NCBI GenBank assembly: GCA_016203265.1
Contig: JACQNB010000006.1
Coordinates: 1-11,587, forward strand
Direction: 5' to 3'
Origin: Candidatus Woesearchaeota archaeon
GTDB lineage: Archaea; Nanobdellota; Nanobdellia; Woesearchaeales; ARS49
DNA: 11,587 bases
Shown: piece after piece, positions 6,173 through 11,587 of the stretch
Position numbering within the stretch: the first letter of the stretch is position 1
Layout of the letters: each line of letters opens with the position of its first letter
Made by a program: the position numbers and the translations under genes
The notes under the pieces: model-generated
Told to the model about the DNA's origin: nothing
The model's database searches: none
What the model saw: only the letters and a program-made list of their open reading frames with translations

Positions 6173-6670
6173 TTACTGCTTCAGAACGATCAAATTGGTC
6201 ATGCCGCGGCGCTTACGTTCGATGAGACCTTGGCCTTCCAATCGGTCCAACAGGCGCGTCACCTGCACTTTCGAGAGCTGGAGCTTCTCGACCAGTTCGT
6301 GCTGGTACAGGGTGCCTTTGGACTGCACGACGAGGTCGAAGACCTTCGCTTCGTCGCCGCCCAATGATTTCGCGGCCTTGTGGGCGTGGTGCAGGGCCTT
6401 CTCTTCCGGTTTCTTCTTGAGGAACAGCAGCAGCCCGAACCCGAACAGCGCGATGTCGCCGAACAGGCCCACGTACTTGGGCACGGCAAGCTTGTTCAGC
6501 TGCTCATACGGGCACGTGGCTCCCGTGGGGTGCTCGCATTCGCCGTTGACGCCTTCCGTGTGCCCGGAGAGCAATGCCTGCTCCGCAGCACGGATGTAGC
6601 TGAATCCCACAAAGAACAGCACGACGGCAGCGACCATGATGCCGATGCCGACGAACTTCAGGTTTACCAT
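6173..6670 (-). CDS. Membrane-anchored winged-helix regulator with Cys/His sensor loop
   Basis: A 165-residue protein. Helix 1 spans ~5-24. A loop at ~25-64 contains CEHPTGATCPYE (Cys45, His47, Cys53). Helix 2 spans ~65-84 and is followed by KKKPEEK on the cytoplasmic side. A C-terminal winged helix (~103-165) has LYQHELVEKLQLSKVQVTRL as its helix-turn-helix and RKRRGMTNLIVL as its wing. The positive-inside rule puts the Cys/His loop outside and the DNA-binding domain inside, so this looks like a one-component transmembrane regulator sensing an external signal, plausibly metal. The HTH is MarR/TrmB-like. It lies immediately upstream of operon B in the same direction and is the obvious second candidate regulator. 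Its start is supported by a TATA box 25-30 nt upstream (leaderless). Confidence 0.85.
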   Translation of the reverse strand: MVNLKFVGIGIMVAAVVLFFVGFSYIRAAEQALLSGHTEGVNGECEHPTGATCPYEQLNKLAVPKYVGLFGDIALFGFGLLLFLKKKPEEKALHHAHKAAKSLGGDEAKVFDLVVQSKGTLYQHELVEKLQLSKVQVTRLLDRLEGQGLIERKRRGMTNLIVLKQ

Positions 6671-6685
6671 TACATGAATTGTAAT
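6669..6685. promoter_or_regulatory. 17-bp dyad overlapping the start codon of the membrane regulator
   Basis: ATTACA, 5 nt, TGTAAT: 6-bp arms are exact reverse complements. The dyad lies between the TATA box and the leaderless start codon and includes part of the ATG. The position fits autorepression. The sequence differs from the CATATGA operators, so a different protein is expected to bind, most simply the regulator itself. Confidence 0.5.
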
Positions 6686-6694
6686 AAAAGAGGG

Positions 6695-6702
6695 TTTTTA
6701 AA
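6695..6702 (-). promoter_or_regulatory. TATA box of the membrane regulator gene
   Basis: TTTAAAAA on the minus strand is centred about 28 nt before the ATG at 6670, placing the transcript start at or next to the start codon. No ribosome site is present, so leaderless translation is expected. The TTTTTAAAG core could also be read on the plus strand. Confidence 0.6.
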
Positions 6703-6726
6703 GGTTGCGGATGAGGGGGTGGTGTA

Positions 6727-6802
6727 GAAAGTCGCTTTCAGGCCGAGACGCAAGGGTCCAGCACGTCACGCGTGCAAGCCTTGCACGCTTCTTTTTAAAG
6801 AA
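6727..6802 (+). other. Hairpin-rich intergenic segment, possible terminator or small RNA
   Basis: The segment contains three perfect inverted repeats. GAAAG-TCG-CTTTC lies at 6727-6739. A 9-bp stem GCGTGCAAG-C-CTTGCACGC lies at 6770-6788 and is followed by a T-rich run. TTCTTT-TT-AAAGAA lies at 6789-6802. GCACG at 6761-6765 can also pair with CGTGC at 6771-6775, competing with the large stem. No credible coding frame covers it. It could be a short transcript ending at the T-run, or structure acting on either strand. I see no tRNA fold and no C/D-box pair. Confidence 0.35.
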
Positions 6803-6813
6803 CGCCTCTCGTT

Positions 6814-6852
6814 TTCCGGAAAGTTTCCGGCGCCGCCGTAATGCTTCCGGAA
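6814..6852. promoter_or_regulatory. Three helically phased TTCCGG repeats upstream of the 6896 promoter
   Basis: TTCCGG occurs at 6814-6819, 6825-6830 and 6845-6850; the first and last extend to the palindrome TTCCGGAA. Start-to-start distances are 11 and 20 bp, about one and two helical turns, so all face the same side of the DNA. The cluster ends 16 bp before the TATA box of the plus-strand gene at 6896. This looks like a binding array for an activator or repressor. The binding protein is unknown. Confidence 0.4.
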
Positions 6853-6868
6853 TTTCTTGCATAAAGCA

Positions 6869-6874
6869 TATAAA
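6869..6874 (+). promoter_or_regulatory. TATA box of the 6896 gene
   Basis: TATAAA within CATATAAATT, centred about 25 nt before the ATG at 6896. The geometry matches a leaderless archaeal gene and decides the start: an earlier in-frame ATG at 6857 lies upstream of the TATA box and cannot be on this transcript. Confidence 0.6.
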
Positions 6875-6895
6875 TTCGAAGATGCTCCTGAGTAT

Positions 6896-7054
6896 ATGGC
6901 GTTTTTCGACGAACACACGAAATGGGAGTTCAGGGAATTCGGCGATGATGTGGGCAAGCTGTTGCGAACGGATTTGCGCAAGCCCGAGAACATGCGCAAG
7001 CTCCTCGATGCCATCGGATGGACAAAATGGGAGAATCGGTCGGCGCAGCGATAA
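6896..7054 (+). CDS. Small protein of unknown function (leaderless)
   Basis: A 52-residue protein beginning MAFFDEHTKWEFREFGDDVG, followed by a charged, probably helical segment (LLRTDLRKPENMRKLLDAIG) and ending NRSAQR. It has no membrane segment, cysteine or known motif that I recognise. The start is placed by the TATA box at 6869. The sequence looks like a real protein (balanced charges, amphipathic helices) and is more plausible than the minus-strand frames over the same bases. A second ORF in the -1 frame overlaps its end, so the two could be separate coupled genes or halves of one gene broken by a frameshift. Confidence 0.5.
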   Translation: MAFFDEHTKWEFREFGDDVGKLLRTDLRKPENMRKLLDAIGWTKWENRSAQR

Positions 7055-7212
7055 TCATGGTCGAAGCCATCGATGACGATGGGCATATCAGATATCTTCT
7101 CACGATTAAGGAAGATGGTCTTCCTCGCGACCACGTCACGCAAATCATCAGGAACATCTCCCGCATGCGCGATGACGTCAGCTACGCCAACTTCAAGGAA
7201 TCAGTCGGGTAA
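7018..7212 (+). CDS. Small protein of unknown function, overlaps the preceding gene
   Basis: Up to 64 residues if the first ATG is used. Alternative starts are 7027 and 7057; the last lies 2 nt after the upstream stop and would leave 51 residues. None has a strong ribosome site, though GGATGG lies before 7027. The body reads MVEAIDDDGHIRYLLTIKED followed by LPRDHVTQIIRNISRMRDDV, suggesting two beta strands then a helix. I recognise no family. It ends 18 nt before the convergent TrmB gene. It is either a coupled second gene or the C-terminal part of the 6896 product in a shifted frame. Confidence 0.45.
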   Translation: MDKMGESVGAAIIMVEAIDDDGHIRYLLTIKEDGLPRDHVTQIIRNISRMRDDVSYANFKESVG

Positions 7213-7230
7213 ACGTACGAGAAGTCAGTG

Positions 7231-7968
7231 CTATTTGTTGGCTTTTTCCCATAACAAATCAAACAGTATTCGCTGTTCTTTCGCGAATGTGGGGTGGCGG
7301 ATGATGAGCCCGAGTGGATTGTTAATGTCCGTCATCAAAAGTGCCACGTTATCGCCGTAGACGTATTGCGCGATTGGCACGTCTTTCATTCGCGGGATGA
7401 ATCGTGTTTCGCGCAACGCCTTCTTATCGTTCGCTTTTATGATGCGTAGGGTGTCAGGTGTGCGTTCTGTGAGAAGTTTGAGCGAAATCCCTAGTTCGGC
7501 ACGTTTTTGAACTTGATGTTGCGCGGCGAAAGGCAGTAAAGTAAAAAGTGTGCTGACGTCGCCGAATGCAACAATAGGTTTGCGCACCTTGAGAAGATCA
7601 TTGAAGACTGATTTGATGCCCTCCTTTCCTTCAAGGAGTTCAACGACGGGTCCTTCCGGAATGGCTGTCTGCAGTTTTCGGAGATTACCCAGGACTTCCT
7701 GGATTCTCTGCTTTTTTTCGTCAAGACTCGAAATGAGTTTTTGGGGATCTTCGGCCGTAAAATGCAGGATTTTATTTCTGACGAGCGAGCCGACAAGCCC
7801 GCGTTCGCGCAAGGTTTTCAGGATATCATAGGTTGTTGTCCTTATGAGATCTGCTCGTTCCGCGACTTGGTTGACAGTAGCGGGTCCAAGCTGGAGGAGC
7901 GCAAGGTAGACTGTCGCCTCCTTCTCGCTCAGCCCCCAATCCTTCAAAAGGGTCAAATAGTCCGCCAT
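7231..7968 (-). CDS. TrmB-family transcriptional regulator
   Basis: A 245-residue protein (from the ATG at 7968). Residues 1-75 are the TrmB winged helix: LLKDWGLSEKEATVYLALLQ, then a helix-turn-helix with ATVNQVAERADLIRTTTYDI, then ERGLVGS. A coiled coil follows at about 80-105. The effector domain (~108-245) starts VVELLEGKEGIKSVFNDLLK and has the phospholipase-D-like fold typical of TrmB C-terminal regions. Family members are archaeal regulators, often of sugar metabolism; the ligand here cannot be predicted. A longer frame starting at 8022 exists, but the TATA box at 7991-7998 lies 27 nt before 7968 and would be inside it, so the shorter start is chosen. It is divergent from the 8098 gene, which it may regulate. 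Confidence 0.9.
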   Translation of the reverse strand: MADYLTLLKDWGLSEKEATVYLALLQLGPATVNQVAERADLIRTTTYDILKTLRERGLVGSLVRNKILHFTAEDPQKLISSLDEKKQRIQEVLGNLRKLQTAIPEGPVVELLEGKEGIKSVFNDLLKVRKPIVAFGDVSTLFTLLPFAAQHQVQKRAELGISLKLLTERTPDTLRIIKANDKKALRETRFIPRMKDVPIAQYVYGDNVALLMTDINNPLGLIIRHPTFAKEQRILFDLLWEKANK

Positions 7969-7977
7969 AACCGTTAT
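7967..7977. promoter_or_regulatory. Dyad at the start codon of the TrmB-family gene
   Basis: ATAAC-C-GTTAT, a perfect 5-bp-arm dyad with one central base, overlaps the leaderless ATG. The position is the same as the dyads at the other two regulator genes and suggests autorepression. Short arms make chance occurrence possible. Confidence 0.35.
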
Positions 7978-7990
7978 TTTATGAGTGAAG

Positions 7991-7998
7991 TATATAAA
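7991..7998 (-). promoter_or_regulatory. TATA box of the TrmB-family gene
   Basis: TTTATATA on the minus strand, identical to the operon A TATA box, is centred 27 nt before the ATG at 7968. The transcript is expected to be leaderless. Confidence 0.75.
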
Positions 7999-8063
7999 TT
8001 TGTCGTAGATTTTCGACAGCAAATATTCATATAGTTAGGCACCATTACTGAGAAGTAACGAAA

Positions 8064-8078
8064 CGGGAACATATCCCG
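8064..8078 (+). promoter_or_regulatory. Small dyad in the presumed leader of the 8098 gene
   Basis: CGGGA, 5 nt, TCCCG lies between the presumed promoter (AT-rich TTCATATAG near 8028-8035) and the ribosome site GGAGATGA at 8086-8093. It could be an operator for the divergent TrmB-type protein or a small hairpin in the RNA. Weak evidence. Confidence 0.3.
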
Positions 8079-8097
8079 GAAAAGTGGAGATGACAAA

Positions 8098-8673
8098 ATG
8101 ACACAACCTGAACGAAAACATTGCCAATTGGTGCTGGCAAAGAAGCCAACATATGAACTGGTGCAGAGAGAAATTGAAGCCAAATTCGGCAAAGCGAAAC
8201 TCGTGCATTGGATGTTACAACAAGGGGGCGATACAGAGTTCGGCAAACGGTATGATGTATCTGCGGAATATATCCGACCCTCTGCGCCGAAGGAACCACT
8301 GTTCACTGGTGAGCTTGGTGTGACTCTGGAAGCACGTGTCGAGCATGACTCGCTTGTTGAGCCGGGGACATGCATCGCGACTAAGACGGGCGGAGTGCCT
8401 TTCATATGGTATTTCGCGCGTTCGCCAGGTTGTAAACCAAAGTTTCCTGAATGGGACAAATATATGGAGGCCCTAAAGCCCGAAGAGCTCGGAGAAAGCA
8501 TCCGCAGCAAGTATGAATGGGAAGTCGAAACGGGCGCGGAAACAAGAAAGCTCGTGCTCAAGCAACGCGAAAAGACTGAAACGCAGCGCGACGGCAAAAC
8601 TGAGTTCCGGGCGTTGATTGACGATGAGCTCCTGCGCGTGATGCGGGGTTATTGGCCGTTGCTGAAGAAATGA
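8098..8673 (+). CDS. Hypothetical cytoplasmic protein, no recognised family
   Basis: A 191-residue soluble protein with no membrane helix or signal. The first part (MTQPERKHCQLVLAKKPTYE, then LVQREIEAKFGKAKLVHWML) looks helical. The middle (about 65-110, including LFTGELGVTLEARVEHDSLV and GTCIATKTGGVPFIWYFARS) looks beta-rich. The C-terminal part is a charged helix region ending MRGYWPLLKK. Cys9, Cys92 and Cys112 are scattered without a metal-site pattern. The start has GGAGATGA about 5 nt upstream, and a T-rich terminator follows immediately, so it is a single-gene unit. It is divergent from the TrmB-family gene, and such pairs are often regulator and target. I do not recognise it and propose no function. 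Confidence 0.75.
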   Translation: MTQPERKHCQLVLAKKPTYELVQREIEAKFGKAKLVHWMLQQGGDTEFGKRYDVSAEYIRPSAPKEPLFTGELGVTLEARVEHDSLVEPGTCIATKTGGVPFIWYFARSPGCKPKFPEWDKYMEALKPEELGESIRSKYEWEVETGAETRKLVLKQREKTETQRDGKTEFRALIDDELLRVMRGYWPLLKK

Positions 8674-8697
8674 TTTTTTCCTTTTTTGGTTATTTTT
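8674..8697 (+). terminator. T-rich transcription terminator after the 8098 gene
   Basis: Three T-runs (six, six and five T) in 24 nt directly follow the stop codon. Archaeal RNA polymerase terminates at such runs without a hairpin. The convergent kinase-like gene ends at 8724. Confidence 0.7.
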
Positions 8698-8723
8698 AAA
8701 GCGCAGGAAAGAAACGCATAACG

Positions 8724-9659
8724 TTATCTGGAACCTTCGTTCAATAACGTGCGACTTGCCGCGTCTAAGCGGCGGTAAACTCTTATTTGGTTCATGATGA
8801 AGTGTTTAAGACTCTTCGCAATGTCTGGATGCGACTTGATTTGTTTGAGCGTGTAGCGTATCGACCCTAATACTCGATGCCGTGCGAATGGAAGGATTGC
8901 CTTTCTTTCATCTTTATTCAGCGGGAAAATCTTTTGATACGCGTCCATGAACGTTTTGAATCCCGCCAAATCAGTGCTTCTCGATCTGATGAAAATTGCC
9001 ACCAGCGTGACTGCAAGCTCGTATGAAAAATAATCTTTATGTGCGTCATCGAAGTCAAGAATTGCAACCAATTTGTTTTTCCGCACGAGCAGATTATCCG
9101 GGCGGAAATCTGCGTGTATCATTCCTGTACGTAAACGGCTTCTTTTCACTTCTTTGAGTTCTCGTGAGATTTTTGCGTATTCTTCCTTCAGGTCAAGAGT
9201 GCCTACTTTTGGCATTTCTTTTGGGGAACGGAAAGGAGTCTCTTTCCAGGGGCTTAGTTTCGGCCCGGATTGTAAGTAAATATCCATTCTTGCGAGCGTT
9301 TCACCCATTGCGCGGGCCAATGACTGATTAGCCCTTTTGGGATGCATGCCCGTGACAAATTCCTGAATGATTACCTTTTTACCTTTAAACGTAACAAGCT
9401 CCTTGCCGGACGCCTTGAGCGTCCTTGGAACAGGCACTTTTCCGCGAAGAGCGAGAAATATCCTTAATTGCCCCTTAATATCGGACGCTGGAGTTTTCTC
9501 GAAGATTTTCAGCACGTACACTCCCTTCGTCGTCTTAACAAGATAAACGGTGTTGGCTAAGGCGTTCGGCATGTGGCGGTGAGAAATGTGCTTGCCCAAA
9601 TGGTATTGAGAAAGAACCTGATTGAATTCCTCTTTTGTTGCCGGAGTAAGGATAACCAT
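8724..9659 (-). CDS. APH / homoserine-kinase-II-like phosphotransferase
   Basis: A 311-residue protein kinase-like small-molecule phosphotransferase. The N-lobe has VYLVKTTKGVYVLKIF, with the lysine expected to contact ATP, and a hinge-like IIQEFVTG. The catalytic loop is IHADFRPDN (His182, Asp184, Asn189), and the metal-binding motif is ILDFDDA (Asp202, Asp204). These place it in the APH superfamily, closest in feel to type II homoserine kinase, which phosphorylates homoserine in threonine synthesis. The substrate could also be a choline-, aminoglycoside- or sugar-like molecule. No threonine genes are nearby to support the homoserine assignment. A TATA-like AATAAATAG is centred 26 nt before the ATG, so it is probably leaderless and transcribed alone. 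Its codons look more AT-rich than those of enolase. Confidence 0.85.
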   Translation of the reverse strand: MVILTPATKEEFNQVLSQYHLGKHISHRHMPNALANTVYLVKTTKGVYVLKIFEKTPASDIKGQLRIFLALRGKVPVPRTLKASGKELVTFKGKKVIIQEFVTGMHPKRANQSLARAMGETLARMDIYLQSGPKLSPWKETPFRSPKEMPKVGTLDLKEEYAKISRELKEVKRSRLRTGMIHADFRPDNLLVRKNKLVAILDFDDAHKDYFSYELAVTLVAIFIRSRSTDLAGFKTFMDAYQKIFPLNKDERKAILPFARHRVLGSIRYTLKQIKSHPDIAKSLKHFIMNQIRVYRRLDAASRTLLNEGSR

Positions 9660-9680
9660 GCTTGATAGGGAATCGCGTGA

Positions 9681-9689
9681 CTATTTATT
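9681..9689 (-). promoter_or_regulatory. TATA-like element of the kinase-like gene
   Basis: AATAAATAG on the minus strand is centred about 26 nt before the ATG at 9659, with no ribosome site between. This supports both the chosen start and leaderless expression. Confidence 0.55.
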
Positions 9690-9749
9690 GGTTCCTTCAC
9701 CTTCTCGCACTGAGTGAATGAACGTGCCTTCAAATCCATCAACAAAGCC

Positions 9750-11045
9750 TTATTTCGTCAACCAACAGTCCTTATCGCACACTTTGGCCTTGAGCTTCTC
9801 TTCAATACGCAACAATTGATTGTACTTGCTCGTTCGCTCGCCGCGGCAGGGAGCTCCGGCCTTCAGTTGCTGCATACCCAAGCCGACTGCTAAATCAGAA
9901 ATGAAGTGGTCCTCGGTCTCGCCCGAACGGTGCGACACCATGACGTTCCAGTTCGCTTTCTTCGCCAGTTGCGCGGCGTCCAGCGCTTCCGTGAGCGTCC
10001 CAATCTGGTTAATCTTCAACAAAAGACAGTTGGCTGACTTCGCCGCAATCGCCTTCCTGATCCGGTGCACGTTCGTGACGGTCAAATCGTCCGCGACGAC
10101 TTGCATCTTGCCCTTCACTTTCCGCGTCAAGCGCGCAAAGTCAGCGAACGCCTCCTGGTGGAACGGGTCTTCGATGCTGACGATGGGGTATTTCTTCATC
10201 AGATCAAGATAAACGTCAGTCAATTCACCGGCAGAAATGTGCTTGTTGCGGATCAAATAGTTGCCGTGATGATAGAAGCTCGACGCCGCGACGTCGATGG
10301 CGAACTTGACTTGTTTTTCGTAGCCCAAAGACTCGACTGCCTCCGACAACAAATCCAACGGCTCTTCCACGAGCTCGCACATGTTGGCGCCCCCGCCGTG
10401 GCAATGCGGAGTGAACCCGCCTTCATCGCCGACGTTCGCTGACTCCTTGCCGTACTGCTTGACAATCAATTCGCGCAATGTGTGATACGTTTCCGTGCCG
10501 ATGCGCAAGCTCTCGGCGAACGTCTTGCCGAACGGCACGATCATGAACTCTTGAAAATCAATATTGGTGCCTGCGTGCTTGCCGCCGTTGATGACGTTCA
10601 TGAACGGCGCGGGCAGAATGAACTTCTTGTTGCCGCACAACGCACCAAGATAGTCGTACGTGTGCGTGCCCAAAGTCACGGCTGCTGCTTTCGCGCACGC
10701 CAAGGACACGCCCATGATGGCGTTCGCGCCTAGGATGGACTTGTTCGCGGTCCCATCCAAATCAATCATCACCTCATCGATTTGGCGTTGGCTTCGCACG
10801 TCCATGCCCATTACACGGGGAGCAATGCGTTTGTTCACGTGCTCCACAGCCCGAAGCACACCCAAGCCATGATAGCGTTTGCCTCCATCTCTGAGTTCGA
10901 GCGCCTCATGCACTCCTGTTGACGCTCCGGAAGGCACCATTTCCCTGCCAAAGCGTCCAGCGCCCGTATACACGTCCACTTCTACTGTGGGGTTGCCGCG
11001 CGAATCAAGGACTTCCCGTGCTTTGACGTTGGTGATGGTGTACAT
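9750..11045 (-). CDS. eno: Enolase (phosphopyruvate hydratase)
   Basis: A 431-residue glycolytic and gluconeogenic enzyme interconverting 2-phosphoglycerate and phosphoenolpyruvate in the cytoplasm. The N-domain has AREVLDSRGNPTVEVDV and the flexible loop PSGASTG. Catalytic and Mg-binding residues are all present: NVGDEGGF with Glu208, FAIDVA with Asp251, SIEDP with Glu292, ADDLTVTN (Asp319-320), LLLKINQIGT with Lys344, SHRSGETED with His372, and LKAGAP with Lys395. Length is normal. After GDEGGF there is an unusual Cys/His/Gly-rich stretch, TPHCHGGGANMCEL, longer than the usual AP-x-x loop. The ATG is 3 nt after the stop of the upstream membrane-protein gene, with AAGGTG ahead of it, so the two form a transcription unit. 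It is certainly enolase; the loop insertion is the only oddity. Confidence 0.98.
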   Translation of the reverse strand: MYTITNVKAREVLDSRGNPTVEVDVYTGAGRFGREMVPSGASTGVHEALELRDGGKRYHGLGVLRAVEHVNKRIAPRVMGMDVRSQRQIDEVMIDLDGTANKSILGANAIMGVSLACAKAAAVTLGTHTYDYLGALCGNKKFILPAPFMNVINGGKHAGTNIDFQEFMIVPFGKTFAESLRIGTETYHTLRELIVKQYGKESANVGDEGGFTPHCHGGGANMCELVEEPLDLLSEAVESLGYEKQVKFAIDVAASSFYHHGNYLIRNKHISAGELTDVYLDLMKKYPIVSIEDPFHQEAFADFARLTRKVKGKMQVVADDLTVTNVHRIRKAIAAKSANCLLLKINQIGTLTEALDAAQLAKKANWNVMVSHRSGETEDHFISDLAVGLGMQQLKAGAPCRGERTSKYNQLLRIEEKLKAKVCDKDCWLTK

Positions 11046-11048
11046 CGT

Positions 11049-11587
11049 TCACACCTTGAAATTTTCGCAGACTTCCTCATAGAGCGAAGTCCAGAGCATT
11101 CCGAAGCTCAGCCCGAACAGCAGCTCTTCGATGGGAACGCGCAAGAGCGTGATGCCGGACAACGCAGTCATGTTCCACGTCGTTGCGATCCAGCCGGGAG
11201 CAATCGCGTCCGTGAGCGCAAGTGAAATCCAGTAAACTGCCGCGAACGCTATTCCTCCGAACACGAGGTGTTTGCGCAGTTGCGGATGGATAAAGAACGC
11301 CCACACAGCTCCTAACAGGCACGCAAAGCTCGAGACATAGATGATGTTCCACGCGGGAAACGCCCGGGCGAATATCGCGAGCCCGGCAATCGCGAACAGC
11401 AACGGCGTGTAGCACAAGCAATACTTCGCGCAGCAGACGCCCTTGACGCGAAAACGTTGTTTGACGATGATTTCGTAGAGCCCTCCCGCGAGGCCTCCCA
11501 GGACGAACATCAGCAGGAAACTCTCAATGTCAACGCGGTACTGCAGGCCGAGGTTGAAGAGCGTGCTCGGCGTCCAGTATTCAGGAA
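11049..11587 (-). CDS. Lycopene-cyclase-like polytopic membrane protein (partial, N-terminus beyond window)
   Basis: The frame is open through the window edge, so the start codon lies upstream; the 179 visible residues include PEYWTPSTLFNLGLQYRVDI before the first internal Met. About five membrane helices are visible. The motifs PEYW-x-P-x-x-LFN, TWN-x-x-ALSGI and IPxEELLF-like VPIEELLFGLSFG match the lycopene cyclase (CrtYc/CrtYd, TIGR03462-like) membrane domain. Many such proteins in candidate-phylum and DPANN genomes sit without carotenoid genes and are unlikely to be true cyclases. A Cys cluster, KGVCCAKYCLCYTP, lies at a probable membrane surface and is unusual for the enzyme. It is 3 nt upstream of enolase and probably co-transcribed with it. 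Confidence 0.75.
   Translation of the reverse strand, partial: PEYWTPSTLFNLGLQYRVDIESFLLMFVLGGLAGGLYEIIVKQRFRVKGVCCAKYCLCYTPLLFAIAGLAIFARAFPAWNIIYVSSFACLLGAVWAFFIHPQLRKHLVFGGIAFAAVYWISLALTDAIAPGWIATTWNMTALSGITLLRVPIEELLFGLSFGMLWTSLYEEVCENFKV

Noticed and set aside
6700..6800. Possible tRNA or C/D-box RNA
   Set aside because: No cloverleaf, no GGTTCRANNC-like T arm, and no RTGATGA/CTGA box pair on either strand.
6766..7143. Minus-strand 125-codon frame over the two small plus-strand ORFs
   Set aside because: Its Ser/Arg-rich translation looks random, and the plus strand has a well-placed TATA box and better amino-acid composition.
8402..8408. TCATATG half-site inside the 8098 gene
   Set aside because: A single 7-bp half-site in coding DNA without a second arm at the N8 spacing.
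7974..8597. Minus-strand 207-codon frame opposite the 8098 gene
   Set aside because: It is antisense to a gene with a good ribosome site and terminator; its translation is Ser/Cys/Phe-rich without protein-like pattern, and it would run through the TrmB promoter.
8718..8727. Palindrome ATAACGTTAT near the end of the kinase-like gene
   Set aside because: Ten bases at a convergent gene end with no promoter nearby; likely chance despite resembling the dyad at 7967-7977.
9660..9749. Gene in the gap between enolase and the kinase-like gene
   Set aside because: No protein-like frame with a start signal; the gap is accounted for by the kinase promoter and the enolase 3' end.

Overview
The window reads as a piece of an archaeal chromosome. 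The evidence is a TrmB-family regulator, TATA boxes placed so that several start codons fall at the expected transcription start (leaderless genes), and other genes with GGAGG-type ribosome sites. Several small proteins (a CPVCT-type membrane protein, a lycopene-cyclase-like protein) resemble ones I associate with DPANN archaea and candidate-phylum bacteria, but the phylum is only a guess. No rRNA, tRNA, CRISPR array or insertion sequence was seen.

Positions 1-6670 form a metal-handling island, all on the minus strand. Operon A (promoter near 3055, reading toward 1) encodes an ArsR-type regulator, a CopA-type Cu(I) P-type ATPase, a DUF5676 membrane protein and a truncated DUF2892 protein. Operon B (promoter near 6118, reading toward 3066) packs ten genes end to end, most with ATGA/GTGA overlaps. 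In order they are: a 35-residue CC..CC peptide; an anchored protein with Met/His repeats and a Cys/His motif; a membrane protein whose predicted mature N-terminus is HCPVC; a soluble helical protein; an exported His/Met-rich peptide; a DUF2933-like peptide; two 29-residue peptides; a four-helix membrane protein with CHSVC; and an anchored protein with an NTHSVDL/GHHTSG domain. Directly upstream is a membrane-anchored winged-helix regulator with a Cys/His loop outside the membrane (6173-6670). The key regulatory observation is a 22-bp dyad, CATATGA-N8-TCATATG, at the operon A start site, with a half-degenerate copy of identical geometry beside the TATA box of operon B. This suggests one metal sensor controls both the export pump and the envelope proteins.

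Positions 6671-8723 hold a regulatory-looking intergenic stretch (hairpins, three helically phased TTCCGG repeats), two short overlapping plus-strand ORFs of unknown function, a TrmB-type regulator on the minus strand, and a divergent plus-strand orphan gene that ends in a T-rich terminator.

Positions 8724-11587 (minus strand) hold an APH/homoserine-kinase-like phosphotransferase with its own leaderless promoter, a complete enolase, and the C-terminal part of a lycopene-cyclase-like membrane protein 3 nt upstream of enolase. By eye, the stretch from about 7.2 to 9.7 kb is more AT-rich than the metal island and the enolase.
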